DNA of 64,000 bases, from contig LR746265.1 of NCBI GenBank assembly GCA_902729315.2, positions 8,551,392 through 8,615,391 on the forward strand, in the 5' to 3' direction. The notes under the pieces are model-generated. The model was not told the origin of the DNA and searched no databases. It was given only the letters and a program-made list of their open reading frames with translations. The DNA comes from Spirodela intermedia. Taxonomy: Eukaryota; Streptophyta; Magnoliopsida; Alismatales; Araceae. The translations under genes and the position numbers were made by a program. Of this stretch, positions 49,801 to 62,217 are shown one piece after another. Numbering within the stretch: the first letter of the stretch is position 1; each line of letters begins with the position of its first letter.

Positions 49801-50510
49801 AAGTGGGCAAATGCCAACATGTGCTGATAGTTCTATGTCCTCACTACTTGAGGGTGATAGATAGTAGATGTGAGGTGATTATGAGGAGAGTAATGATTGG
49901 AAGTAATGTACCTGAGTGGATTACGATGTGCCTTGTTGTTTGTCTTGTACTGATAGGCAAAGTGCATTCCACATCGGTGGTATGGGATGAGCGTCATGAT
50001 GATGTCATAGTTGTGGCTTGTGATAGACCTAAAAATAGAAACAAAGGAAACACGTACCTGTATCTCCATTGTAGTCTTTTCAGCTAGTTAATTCTCTATC
50101 TAATGTGAGTAGTCAATGACTAGCTCTGTCCCTAATGTATGAGGAAATAATTTCATTTTAATAATTTCTAGTGTAATTTGAAGGAGATTAACTAAATCAC
50201 AGACCATATGAAATTTTTCTAAGTGCTGATGAGGTTCCTCTAAAGGCAATCCATGAAAATTAGGGAGCATTTGAAAAATTCCTAGATTTATTTTGAATTT
50301 AATAGTGAGTGCTAATGGGACTTTAATATTAGATGCTCTTTGAAATGAATTAGGGATATAATAATTTTTCATGGCCATAAGGTTGTTCTCAGTTTGACCT
50401 CTACTTCCATCAGGATCCATCAAAATTAATTTTTCTTTCAAATTTTTAGTTTTGAATGAAATAATAAAAGAATTTTCTAGCCTTAGATGCAAGGATCTTC
50501 TACCATGCAT
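46857..50510 (-). pseudogene. Decayed gag of element C, split by a retroposed insert
   Basis: The N-terminal core is at 50100-50510 (136 codons; HGLPLEEPHQHLEKFHM and CDLVNL visible). The remainder runs 48750 down to 46857, including 48186-48524 (GGALIEKTPDEIY, INQRLKKLDLLIDNI) and 46857-47306 (149 codons, unrecognised tail). Stops and the insert at 48751-50073 inactivate it. Confidence 0.75.
48751..50073 (-). mobile_element. Retroposed 1.3-kb segment with poly(A) tail (in element C)
   Basis: Same insertion as 28511-29835, with 15 T at its left end (48751-48765) and 14-bp duplications at 48737-48750 (GTCTTTCTAGCTAG) and 50074-50087 (GTCTTTTCAGCTAG). Mononucleotide runs differ in length from the copy in B. 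Confidence 0.7.
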
Positions 50511-50702
50511 AAAAAATCAATAAAATTGAGAAAAAAAAAGTTTAGTAATTGTTACCCTCCTTCAATATGCTTTAATCCTTGCCTTGCTTCTCTTCGTTTC
50601 TTTTAAAAAAAAAAAAAATCAACAAAAAGAAAATAAAATAAGAGTTAACTTTTTTTATGTACTCTAAGAGAAAAATAGAAAAATATTAAATATTATGCAA
50701 TA

Positions 50703-50722
50703 TATCCTCGACAATGGTACCA
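50703..50722 (-). other. Primer binding site, tRNA-Asp type (element C)
   Basis: Minus strand TGGTACCATTGTCGAGGATA, 5 nt inside the 5' LTR at 50728. Confidence 0.7.
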
Positions 50723-52392
50723 AAATTTGATGCGACTTAATCATTGTACTATAAATCACGCAACTTTAAAATTTATAAAACTAAAAAATACAAATTTTCA
50801 GATATTTAGAAGTATTTCTAAATAAATATATCAATTATAATTCAAAAAAACTTCTAAAAATAGTAGTAATTTTCTAGGTCGATTAGAGGGGTGTAATATA
50901 ATATCTAGTAATTATTCAAAATTGTCTTCAAAGAATACTATTTTCTATGAATTTTATACTTGTGAATAAAAAGGAAATATATTTAAAATTTATGAAAAAA
51001 AGAAATAAGGGTGCAACGTCAAATCACATCAACGCCTGGCGAATGGAAATCAGACAAAAATAGAGTTCTGCTCAACAATTCTTACGTAAGCGATTATAGA
51101 TGATTTAATTGATCAAATTAAGATCTATAAAATCTAGAAGAATCGTAATAAAAGGAAGTATATCTTGGTAAATTTAAAATCAACAAATTATCACTAAATG
51201 AAATAAAAATTAAGTTGAAAGTAGGAAAACAAAGTTCCGGCGTCATGGCAGCAATGCATCAGAGATGCACCAGAATCTTGAGCGTTTAGGAGGATTGTCG
51301 TGTAGTGTCCATAGCCTTGAAGGCTCTCCTTGGATAAAGATGACGTGCTCAATCTCTAGATCTCTTTATAAAGTCTAGAGATCAATGAAATCAGTTGTCG
51401 AATTGAATCATCTCCAACAACTATCACCCAGTAAAGTAGAAAAATGGTGACTTTGCGGCTCTTCAACGGCTATCACCCGACAGAGAGGAGTTGGATGGAG
51501 GTGGGGCACATGTTAGGAAGCTTCATCCTTAAGTCTGCGCAACAAGAGGAGGCTCTTCATCGCATTTGGTATGCTCTTAAAAAGTGGCGACTCGTCTCCT
51601 GGCGGATTGTCCTCTTTCTGACAATGGCTTGTTCGTCGATCAATCAGAGATGAGTTGCTTGATAGATTTGCGATCCTTTTATTGCGAATCGTTCAGCAAT
51701 TTTTGTAACAATGCTCCGCGAATTACGTTGACAAGATTTTTGTCGATGATCCAGCAATTCTGGTTGCTTAATCCTTCACTAGTGATCTACAAGAAAGTCG
51801 CGATAATTAGATAAACAAAATATGAATTTTGGTTTTGGGAAGATTTGAACTTGCACCGATTCTCCCCCCCCCTTGCCCTTTCTAAGGAGGTGTGATGCGA
51901 GTTAAAAAAAGTCTTACATCTATTGTGCACCAAAATTTCTAGTGAATATATAGTAATACTACATTTTCGATGAAGTCCCTTTCTCATGCGTGTACAACCA
52001 CTCCTTGCCCCACAACTAGCTGGCCACCAATGATGAGGAAGGGGGGTGGCACACACATGCCCAATTAGTCCAAGCCACTTGAGCCCCTCCTCGTGGCTAC
52101 TCCCCAACTGTGCTTTTGACCTGCTTGCAAGCTCGGCTGGCTAGTGGGTTCCCCCAATTTATCTTCTTTTTATTTTAATTTATTTTTCTTTATTTATCTC
52201 TAAAGTAAGAATGTAAAAATCATATAAAATCATATAAAATCAAATAAAATCACATAATTACCCAACAATCCACATTAATCAACTGAAAACTACTTTTCAC
52301 ACTTTAACACAAATATAAGTCTATTTATCATGAGTTAAGACTAAAACCATATTATTTACTAATTATTAACTCATGATAATGAAAACTTATCA

Positions 52393-53634
52393 ATTATCAA
52401 GTCTAGTATTACTATACATCAATCTCAAAACTCGGCATATAATCAATGTGGGACTAAACCTGGGGTCATATAGCCTCTGAAAACTTTTAATAATTTTAAT
52501 ACCTAAAATATCCCTTATTTAGTAAACCATAGAAATTTTAAATTTATAAAACTAGAAAATACTAATTTTCAGATATTTAGAAGTATTTTTGAATAATTAT
52601 ATCAATTATAGTTTAATCAAAGTTCTAAAAATAGTGGAAATTTTCTAGGTCAATTATAAGGATATAATATAATATCAGGTAATATTTCAGAAATGTTCTC
52701 AAAGAATATGATTTTTTATGAATTTTAAACTAAAAAAAGAAAAGAAAATATATTTAAAATTTGTGAAAAAGGGAAATAAAGGTGTAGATGTCAAGATGAT
52801 GTCAGCACCTAATGAATGTGACTGGGCAGAAATAGAGTTTTGCCTAGTGATTTTTACATAAATGATTATAGATGATTTAATTAGTCAAATTAAGATCTAT
52901 AAAAGCTAGAAGAATCGTTACAAGAAGTATTTTGCAAGCCTTGTTGATCCTAATTTCACATGTGGAAGCCCCACAAAATCAGCTAAGCTGCTACTACGAT
53001 TTTTATTTTATTTTTTCTAGTGTAATCTTTACCATGTTCTATCCTTTTATCTCAAATTTAATCATGATTAATGATTTGTAAAAGCGTCAACTAATTTGAA
53101 AACTTTTCGACCGACTACTAATCAAGAAAGAGAAGGATTCAATTTACTACTCATACTTAATAATAAGAATTCATAACATAAATCCGACAGAAGATCAAAG
53201 TAGATTTTCTCAATTTCAGAGTGTGGGTTATATGTACAATGAAAGATGATGAACTTCATCATTTAGTTATAAGCATTATAGCACTTGATGTAGTCTCATG
53301 TATTCACCCTCATGCATTTATTCTTCCCCCCCAAACAACCATTTGCATTGTCCTCAATGCATCTATATAAGAGAAAAAGGAGAAAGCATTAAATGTGCAA
53401 ATCGATTTTCACTCTTCATCCTTCTGATTTTCTTTTGTATTAATCCGTGTCATGATATGCACTTCCTCTAGAAGAACGCTGGATCTATTCACTTAATAAA
53501 AACTCAAGAAAAACATCAAAGGATAGAGAAAAATAATAAAAAAGAAAGCTATGCCATCTTAGAGTACATCATGGAGGGGAAGTTCTAAGAAGATTGAGGC
53601 TCAATGGATGGATCATATAATTTGAGTGGAAATG
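52393..53634. repeat. Plus-sense LTR remnant, truncated LTR fragment and internal sequence
   Basis: 52393 to about 52520 continues the plus-sense LTR after element C. About 52520-52925 is the termini-less minus-sense LTR fragment. The rest is internal non-coding sequence with a C-rich tract near 53325. No gene is seen. Confidence 0.6.
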
Positions 53635-54049
53635 GGTAAAGAAGGAGGGTTCGTTTCTAAATAAGGTTTTAATCTTTGCCCATTCACATTAAAATTTTCA
53701 CCAGTTTTCAATTCTGTAATTAATACTGCACTATAGTCAAAAACATTAATCACAAGGTATGGTCCATCTCATCTAGATTTTAATTTCTTGAGGAATAGTT
53801 TCAATCGAGAATTGTAAAACCAATCTTTTTGATGCTCATGAAAGCTCTTTCGGCTCTCCTTCATGTTATAAAAAGCCTTCATTTTTGCTTTGTAAATCAG
53901 AGATTTCTCGTACATCTCATTGGGTAGTTCTTGAAGCTCTTGCAATTGCAACATTATGGTGCTTACCTATGGGGTCTAAAGAAAGATTAAGATTCTTTAT
54001 AACCTAATAAGCCTTATGTTTGATCTCTATAGGAAGGTGAAAAACTTTT
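53635..54049 (-). pseudogene. Integrase C-terminal remnant, third copy
   Basis: 53769-53954 is open for 61 codons and reads LQLQELQELPNEMYEK, KAKMKAFYNM and FYNSRLKLFLKKLKSR, the segment before the GPF/VNGQR end of gypsy integrases. It is broken on both sides and cut by the LTR at 54050. Confidence 0.75.
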
Positions 54050-55786
54050 TGACGTGACTTAGTCGTTGTATTGTAAATCACATAAATTTAAAAATTATAA
54101 AACTAGAAAATACTAATTTTTAGATATTTAAAAGTATTTCTGAACAAATATATCAATTATAATTCAATCAAATTTACAAAAATAGTGGTAATTTTCCAAG
54201 TCGATCACAAAGATGTAATATAATACTGGGTAACTTTTAGTATTTTTCTCAAAGAATATATTTTTTTATGAATTTTACATTGAGAAATAAAAATAAAATA
54301 TACTTCAATTCGTGAAAAAAGAAAATAAGGGTGTCGATGTTAAGATGACGTCAGTGCCCGACGAATGCGAATTAAATAGAAATAAAGTTCTACCTAGTGA
54401 TTCTTGTGTAAGCAATTACAAATGATCTAATTGATCAAATTAAGATCTGTAAAAAGTGAAAGAATCGTAATTGAATCAAATATAGCTTGGTAAATTTAAA
54501 TTATACAAATTATTACTAAATGAAGTAGAAATTAAGTTGAAAATAGAAAAATAAAGTTCCAACATCACGGCGGCAATGTGTCGATGATGCATGAGAATTC
54601 TAGGTATTGGAGAAGATTGTCATGTAGTCCATGGCTTCAAAGGCTCTCCTTGGACAAGGACAATGTGGGCAATCTCTAGATATCCATGCAAAGTCTAGAA
54701 ATCAATGAAATGGGTCATCAAATTGTCTCCGGCAGCTGTCACTTAGCAGAGCTAAAAAATGACGACTTTGTGACTCTTTAGCGGCTGTCACCTGACAGAG
54801 AGAAGCTAGATGGAGGTGGGACGTATGTTAAGGAACTTCATCCTTAAGTCTGTGCAGCAAGAGAAGGCTCTTCATTGTATCTAGTATGCTTTCAAGAGGT
54901 GGTGACTCATCTCACGACAGATTGTCTTCTTCTTGACAATGGCTTGTTCATCTATCAATCAAAGATGATTTACTCAATGAATTCGTGATCCTTTTATCGC
55001 AAATCATTTTCAGCAATTTTAGTAACAATACTTTGCAAATTATGTTGACAAGTTTTTTACCAATGATCTAACAATTTTAGTGGCTTAATCCTTCACTGGT
55101 GGTCTATAGGAAAGTCGAGATAATCCTTCATTGGGCTCTAGGAGGATTCAAACCCATACATATTGCCCGCCTGCATGAGAGAGATTAAAATAAGTACTCT
55201 AATGCCCTTATCAAGTGACATCGTCATAGTATATCTCTATTATAATTAAGAAGTAATTTAAGTATTAAAATCTTCAAAGCTTTTCAAGGGAAGGTGTGAT
55301 GTGGGTTTCGTCTCACATCACTTGTGTGCCAAAGTTTTAGGCAAATATATAGTAATATCACATTTACAAGTAATAAGTACTTTTCTCTCACATGTACAAC
55401 CACTCCTTGCCTCAAACTTGGCTGGCCACCGGTGACGTGGAAGGGGAGTGGTGCACACATGTCTCCATTGGTCCTAGTCACCCAAGCCCTTGCTCGCGGT
55501 CCCCCCAACTATGCTTCTGACCTACTTGCAAGCTCAGTTGGCTGACGGGTCTCCATTTTTTGCTATATTTTTATTTTAATTTCTTTTTCTTGATTTGTCT
55601 CAAAAAATAGGATTATAAAAATCATATAAATACATAAAAAAACTTATCTAATTAGCTAAAAAATCACATTAATCAATTGAAAATTATTTTTCATAATTTA
55701 ATAGAAATATAAGTCTATTTATCATGAGTTAAGGTTAAAAATATATTATTTACTAATTAATAAGTCATGATAATGAAAACTTATCA
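54050..55786 (-). repeat. LTR (1737 bp) between integrase remnant and kinase block K3
   Basis: TGACGTGACTTAG to ACTTATCA; the same length as 33810-35546. It has an intact GATGTGGGTTTCG at the site used by the solo LTR in unit A. Confidence 0.8.
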
Positions 55787-57345
55787 GTGGTTTCCTATTA
55801 TGACAAAAAAAGACATTATATTAAAAAATAATAAAGGTAAAAATATTGTACTTGAAAATATTATCAATTTACTTGAAAATATTGTACGTGTATTCTTAAA
55901 AAGGCAAAAATCTCATTTTATATGTGTAAAACTATATACAAATTTATATACAATATAGATTTGGCTCAAAAACATTTAATAGGGGTCGCATATAGAATTA
56001 TGTAACTCTTAGTTACAATTTTACATTAGACTACAGTCAAAATAGATAATAATTTTTTTCAATAAATAGTTTCCATGATTAATTCATCATCCTCATAAAT
56101 GTGATGGTCGGCACACTTGTTAATACATTAACTTTCCTACTTATACTAAAAGTCCTACTTTAGACAAGAAATTTATTTTCCACTCATCAATGGAATGAAT
56201 CAAGATTTGACGATGGGTACATTTTGCTTCAAGTTTAGGAAAACATCTAGAGGGTGCAATGTATAAAAAGTATATACGATGACATTCACCCATGTGAATC
56301 ATATAAGATTTAACTTTGTCAAGATATGCTTTTCAAATTGAAAACATTACAAAGCATAGCTATGTGACTTTTATTTCAAACTCCTCTTTATCTACCCGAT
56401 CTTCTATGAATCTAGATGCTTCTTAATTTTTAGATCATCACTAAAGAAATCATACTTTTACTATGATGGGAACCAATTACGACATTACATTACTTTTAGT
56501 TTTGGACTACATGTGGTTCTAAACACATTATGGGGTGGATGTGTGTCCTTTGGTGGACACATAAGCTTCCAATACATAATTCTTATTTCTTCATAACTTT
56601 ACATATTCTAATAAATAATATTTAATCATAGTGATTAGTAATTATAAATATAACCTAAACTATCAAATTCGTGCCATTTAATCCAATACTTGTAGTGTTC
56701 ATTTATTTACTGATAAAATTTTCATTTTGGTAAACTATAGTAATTATTCATTGCAACTAATCATTATGATTGTATGAAATAATATTAGATTTCTTCCCTT
56801 TAATACTGTATTTTTATGTGCCAGCTTTCTTATAAAAAAGTAATATTCATTATTTATGCATAAAATTTACATTTATCGGTCTAATAATTATTTCTGATAA
56901 TTTGTAAGTGTGAATGTACTTAAACATATTATATTCCTGTACTCAATAGGTTACGTCCAAAGTGGTGCCATTTCTAAGGTGAATAGATAGTAGGTACAAA
57001 ACATTTCTAAAGTTTAAATGTTGGCAATAAATGATACATATTCCTAGCAAGAGTAACTATGATATAAATATCTACTTATACTCACGCCCTCTAAATGATT
57101 GTCTTGTATTATTATCATTGATTGATATAGTTTCTGTTTTTGCATAAATATTAATTACACACCTTTATCAATAGCTATGATTACATTAAAAAAGTATTAT
57201 ATTCATGCCCTTAATATGAGGCTTTTAAACTATCGTTTTCTTTATGAATAAATAATAACAATAATAATAAATAATTTAGTCATGAGATTTATGTTTTCTC
57301 AATTGGCACTTTACAGATTTTATTTATATTCTTACATGTACATGG
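55787..57345. other. Downstream flank of kinase copy K3
   Basis: AT-rich. From about 55950 to 56640 it carries many substitutions against K1 and K2, a 10-bp insertion (GTGATGGTCG near 56101) and other small indels; from about 56640 onward it becomes nearly identical to K1. No gene is seen. Confidence 0.5.
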
Positions 57346-60300
57346 TCATGGTCTGTCATCAATCAAACATTTTATCCGTTTCTTTCTATGACACTCATCT
57401 TCTTCATTATTTACCTGCAATCTTCCACGTTTTTGGTGAACCTGTTGGAAACATGGTCAGCCTATTTAACAACAGATGATAGAGCCATGAAAAAGAGATA
57501 AAACCATCTGACATAAAATAAAAATATGTGAGGTAATTTCAGTGATGTCATGTTTGCAACCACCTTCAAAATTGCATCAATCCGAATGGTCTTTAACAGG
57601 GTGCAGGGGGGGCATATCAAGCTTCCAAAAAGAGAAATGAGCTTCGAGTAGGTGGGCTGCTCAACAAATTGTATCTTCTTCACTGCTTCAAGGAATTGTG
57701 CAAAAGGAGGGGGACAGCCACCACACAGCGTCTCGGGGGAGGTTACAGTCTTGTTCATGAAGACTAGAAACCTCTTGTCATTCCCCTACATAGTTGGCAT
57801 AAGAATCAGCAAGTGATCAATCAAAGAGATGGGAGAACATGTACAAGTAGAGGTGAAAGCAAACCTGATAGCCTTCCCACGGCAGCCTTCCTTTAATCAA
57901 AAAAATCAGAGTGTAGGCCAATGACTCAAGATCATCTCTTCTACTCGCTGTGAGGCCTAAATGTGCATGGACGCTTGCATATCGTGTTGTGCCCCTAGGG
58001 AACATGAGATAGATAGTAAGGTAGGGGTAAGATTTTATGAATCCTCCTCTTAGCTAAGAATTTAGGGAAAAAATAGAATATCGTTTCCCAAAAAACCTGA
58101 AATTATCTGGCTGTTGGCATAAGCTGACATGCTGGCCTGACAAACTGTCCCTCCACATTGAAGCTGATTAAAATATTAATGACACCAATTAGCATTTGTA
58201 CAGGCTCTGAACAAAGCACAAAAATATCACTGATGTTGATACAGACAGGGACTTCTCAGTCAAGACGAATTTGTTTATATACTTGGAAAAACAAACCCTA
58301 CTCTAAAATCAATAGGTGCGAAAGGTGAAAACAAGAAGTGATTGGAATGCAGCAACATACCCAGCCCAAAGTCGATGAGAAAAAGCTTCTTCTCCCCTGA
58401 GCTTCCGGGTTTACCCAACAATAAATTCTCTGGCTTGACGTCTCCATGCACAAACCTGGCATGTTTTTTTTTTTGTGTGGGTGGAGGGAGGGAGGGGAGT
58501 GCACAAGGGAGCAATGAATTGATTACTGTGACCTTTGCAAAAATTTAATTGAAAAAATATCACACTGCCACAAAGCCATACGTACCCTTTTTGGTGTAGC
58601 TTCTCAAGGATGGATATTGCCTCCACAGCAATACAAGCCACCATATTTGGTGGCATTCTGTCCAAGGAGTTAGTCAAACTCAATAGCACAATTCTCAACA
58701 GAATATTGACTTTGAATATGAAGTCAAGATTATTTTCTTACACTTGCCCAATGGATATGAACACATCCAGGAGACTTGGTCCAAGGATGTCCATGATCTG
58801 CAGCAATCATCATCAACAATATCATAATTAGCTTTCAATAAAAAACATAATTCGAGGAAACAATAAAATGAAAGACTCTACGCCAACCATGACGAAATAA
58901 TCTCCTTGGCGGCCCTTGTAGTGCACCCTAGGCAATCCATAGCATCCCTTGAGATGGCTAAAACCATATTCACAAAGTCAGATGAAGAACGTAGTTTTAG
59001 ATCGACACAATACGTAATAAATTAGAGCAGTAGGGGGTGTCTTCTTACTCATAAACTTGCCATTCATATGGGGGGCCAAATCTGCAACCCGTGCTATTTC
59101 TATGCTCAAACTTCAGTGCTACCTACACCCACCGCAGGAAAATGAAAGAGACAACATAAAACAGCAGTATTTAAAGATTCCCTTGGCAGGAGTGATGGGA
59201 GGTTGAAACTAAACCTTAAAGGCATTGGGCCCATCGCCCTGAGATCCACCAGCCACCCTTCGTCCAATGTAGACCAGCCCAAAACCTCCTGCACCCAACA
59301 TTCTCTCTACCTTGTATAATGGAGAATTTCCGACCTGCACCTGTCGATTTTGGATAGGACATTCCTATTGTCAAGATGTGATGTGCTTTGGGATGGAGAG
59401 AGAAAGCTCTCTACAGTCGCCGTCAAGGAAAGGAATGAGGGACGTCGAAGCATGTACCCGATCCGGGATGGGAGACATCCTCGCTTCCTCCTGTAGCCCG
59501 ACAACCTCGTCCACACTTCCTCCCTCGATTCCAGCTGCTTTCTCAACAGGACAGCCCGCCACCAAGTTCTGATGGTTTTTCTGGGTGGGGAATAACGCTC
59601 GGGAGAGCTGCAGGTACGGAGGGTGTTGTTTCCTGCCGGAAATCACCGGGTTCTTCTCCAGAAACTGGTCGATCGCTCAGCGATCCGAAAATCGAATGTG
59701 CCCCTTGATTCAACACGCTCACCCGTCACCGTCAATCGATAAACCTTGCTGAAATAATCTTTTCTCCTCCAGACGGTAACACTCATCCGTCCCCAAAGAG
59801 CAATCGGATGGAAGTCTAAAGAAGAAGATAGATCCCCCTACCCAGACCAAACATCAAATCGAATCAGCAACGAAGCGGCAAAACAAATCGGAAGAAGGTA
59901 AATAAATAAGAGGAAGGAGGAAAGCCAGAGCTTTCTTCAGCAATCTCGCACCACCCGCACCACCGCAGGCAACCGAAAGTCCAAATCAAAGAAAATAAAG
60001 ATCCCATCCAAAGAGTCCACAAGAAGATGCCCCCGACACAGAAAATCACGAACCCATCGAAAGACGGCACTAGAACATAACCCCCGAATCAACGAAAGGC
60101 GAGAATTCGTCGAAAGACGGCACTAGAACATACCCGGAGCGGCCTTTCAGGGAAGCAGAAGCCTGGGAACGTACGACCTCTCCGTGAGGCGGCGCCGACC
60201 GTGACCTCGGCGTCTTCGGCGGTGGACTCCTCCGCCGGATGCGGCCTCCCACTCTTCCTCCGGATTCGCGCACGAGAAAGGGTTCCAGAAGAACTCGACG

Positions 60301-60364
60301 GAGAGGAGAGGAGAAGGCGGCAGGCTGTCCGAACTCCGCCGTGCTTCGTAGAGCGAGGACGCAT
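57346..60364 (-). CDS. MLK/EL1-type casein kinase 1-like protein kinase, copy K3
   Basis: Same gene model as K1 shifted by exactly 43450. Exons on minus: 60134-60364, 59458-59607, 59215-59340, 59049-59122, 58888-58957, 58742-58797, 58586-58657, 58361-58455, 58097-58163, 57865-57994, 57564-57785, 57346-57441. No coding or intronic difference from K1 was noticed over this span. Kinase motifs and the early stop after QKRGRL are as in K1. The 5' ATG and first exon are the least certain part. Confidence 0.8.
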
Positions 60365-60784
60365 CCACAGAAAGAAAGCGAGAGCAAGATAGAGTGAGAG
60401 AGAGCAGACAGACAAAGGGAGCGAGAAAAGGCGCGAAAGAAAGAGAGATCAATGACAGCCTTACTCTATCACCCGCTCTTCTTTCACGTTCTGCCATTAG
60501 GTACGGATCTCCAATTACATTTCTCTTTGAGGTCTGACGTAAATTGTGCCAATTTCTGTTCACGATGTCCGTTGAAATGTCGTCGAACCCGTGTGGGCCA
60601 CGTGTCCCACATCTGCTTAAGTGTCATGCCAACTCGTCGGTTCTGCTTCCACTGTCGACCTGTTGATGGTTTAACTTTTAGCCTCTGAATATTCCGGCCC
60701 ATTGGGTCACTTGGCTCGGCCCAGCCCAACTCATTCTGATTTTCTTTTATTTTAGACCTTTATATCAAAACCTCTTAGAAATTA
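60365..60784 (-). promoter_or_regulatory. 5' leader and promoter region of kinase K3
   Basis: Same GA-rich leader complement, G-box CACGTG (60599-60604) and site-II motifs (near 60692-60731) as K1. The match to K1 continues to about 60845. Confidence 0.5.
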
Positions 60785-61804
60785 TGAGAAATTCTAGAAA
60801 ATTTCAAAAAATCCAGGATAAAATTTAGAAAATCCTAAAACTCACATAAAAAATATTTCATGCATAATTATTTAAAATTAATTATCTTAAAATAATTTTT
60901 AAAGTATTAAAATACATGTTTATGTATGAATGATCTGAATGCATACGAATTAAATGTAACATGTATTATTTTCATTAATTTTATGCACTAAATACTGATA
61001 AATATAAGGTAAATACAGATAATGAAGACTTATCAACCACAACATAATAACTAGACTAAGATGATCTAGTTCAATCGTTTTCATCCACAATATACTATCA
61101 TTAGCCATTTATTGTCGCACCACATACCCATGAATACAACCTAAAACTCCTTCATACTTCAAAGAATAATGATCATGGTAAAGAATTCACCTATCTTTTT
61201 TTCATGAGATCCACACCCCTAATCTAGAGAAGGTAAACTTTTCTAATTGACTTACCCTTTTAAAGGAGCATTAGGCTTTGTTCGTTTAAGCATACGTGTT
61301 TGTGCAAATAATCAATGCAGCAAAAGTTTTAAAATATTCAGAACATTTTTGAATTTTTTTGTTCTCCCCCCTACTTGAATGATGCATTATCTCTAATGCA
61401 TGCAAATGAAGGAAGAGATAACCTCCCCCACTTAAGTCTTGCATTGTCCTTAATGCATGTGAGAGGAGGGAAAAGCAAAGAAAATTCTGATTTTTATGCC
61501 CCATCTACTACATTGTTGCCCCTGAATAGTTCTAACTAAAGCACTCGACCAATAAAATATGTCTGAAACAAAAGCTAGTAAGGAAATGCATAAAAAGAAA
61601 TGATAGTTCTGCTCACAATAAAATATGTGCATACACACAAATAGATAAAGTCCTCAAATATCTGCTAGGGACCAGCCAATCACCTCTCTTTATGTCCTAA
61701 GTACATCAAGTAATCTATTCTCTTGATCCTTAGACAAATACGATGATATAATCATTGGATAAGTTTGATGTTAATCAAAAAATACATACTTTAGTGAAGA
61801 TGGT
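60785..61804 (-). repeat. Flank derived from another LTR element (type alpha) next to K3
   Basis: Nearly the same sequence as 17332-18354, including GATAATGAAGACTTATCA near 61018-61035 and the CCTCCCCCACTTAAGTC segment. It carries the empty CCT-retrocopy site near 61717. No gene is seen. Confidence 0.5.
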
Positions 61805-62217
61805 TGATAAGTCTTCATTATCATGAGTTAATAATTAATTAATTATATAGTTTTAATCCTAACTCATGATATTTAGACTTATATTTACGTCAAATTATGA
61901 AAAATAGTTTTTAGTTAGTTAATTTTGCTAATTATGGGATTTTATGTGAATTTATATAATTTTTATAATCTTATTTTTGAGTTAAATAAAGAGAAATAAA
62001 ATAAAAAGATAGAAGAAAGAGAAAACATGCCACCTAGTCGAGCCCATAAATAGGTTGGAAGTATTGATAGGCGGAATCATGAGTAAGGGCTTGAGCGGCT
62101 AAAGATAAACTGATAGGGGGACACATGTGCGTCACTCCCCTTCCACATCACCAATGACCAATTAGGCATGCAACAAAGAGTGGCCATACACATGTTAGAA
62201 AGGGATACATTGATTAT
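61805..62217 (+). repeat. Plus-sense LTR, left part, interrupted by element E
   Basis: Begins TGATAAGTCTTCATTATC and ends with ATTAT (62213-62217). Confidence 0.8.

Larger units (their letters stand above)
43706..52392 (-). mobile_element. Element C: complete gag-only LTR retrotransposon (8.69 kb)
   Basis: 3' LTR 43706-45266 (1561 bp), internal 45267-50727, 5' LTR 50728-52392 (1665 bp), target duplication ATTAT at 43701-43705 and 52393-52397. It keeps the full internal non-coding region that B has lost in part, and carries the same retroposed insert as B (48751-50073). It is very similar to B throughout, so the two are copies of one insertion. Confidence 0.9.
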
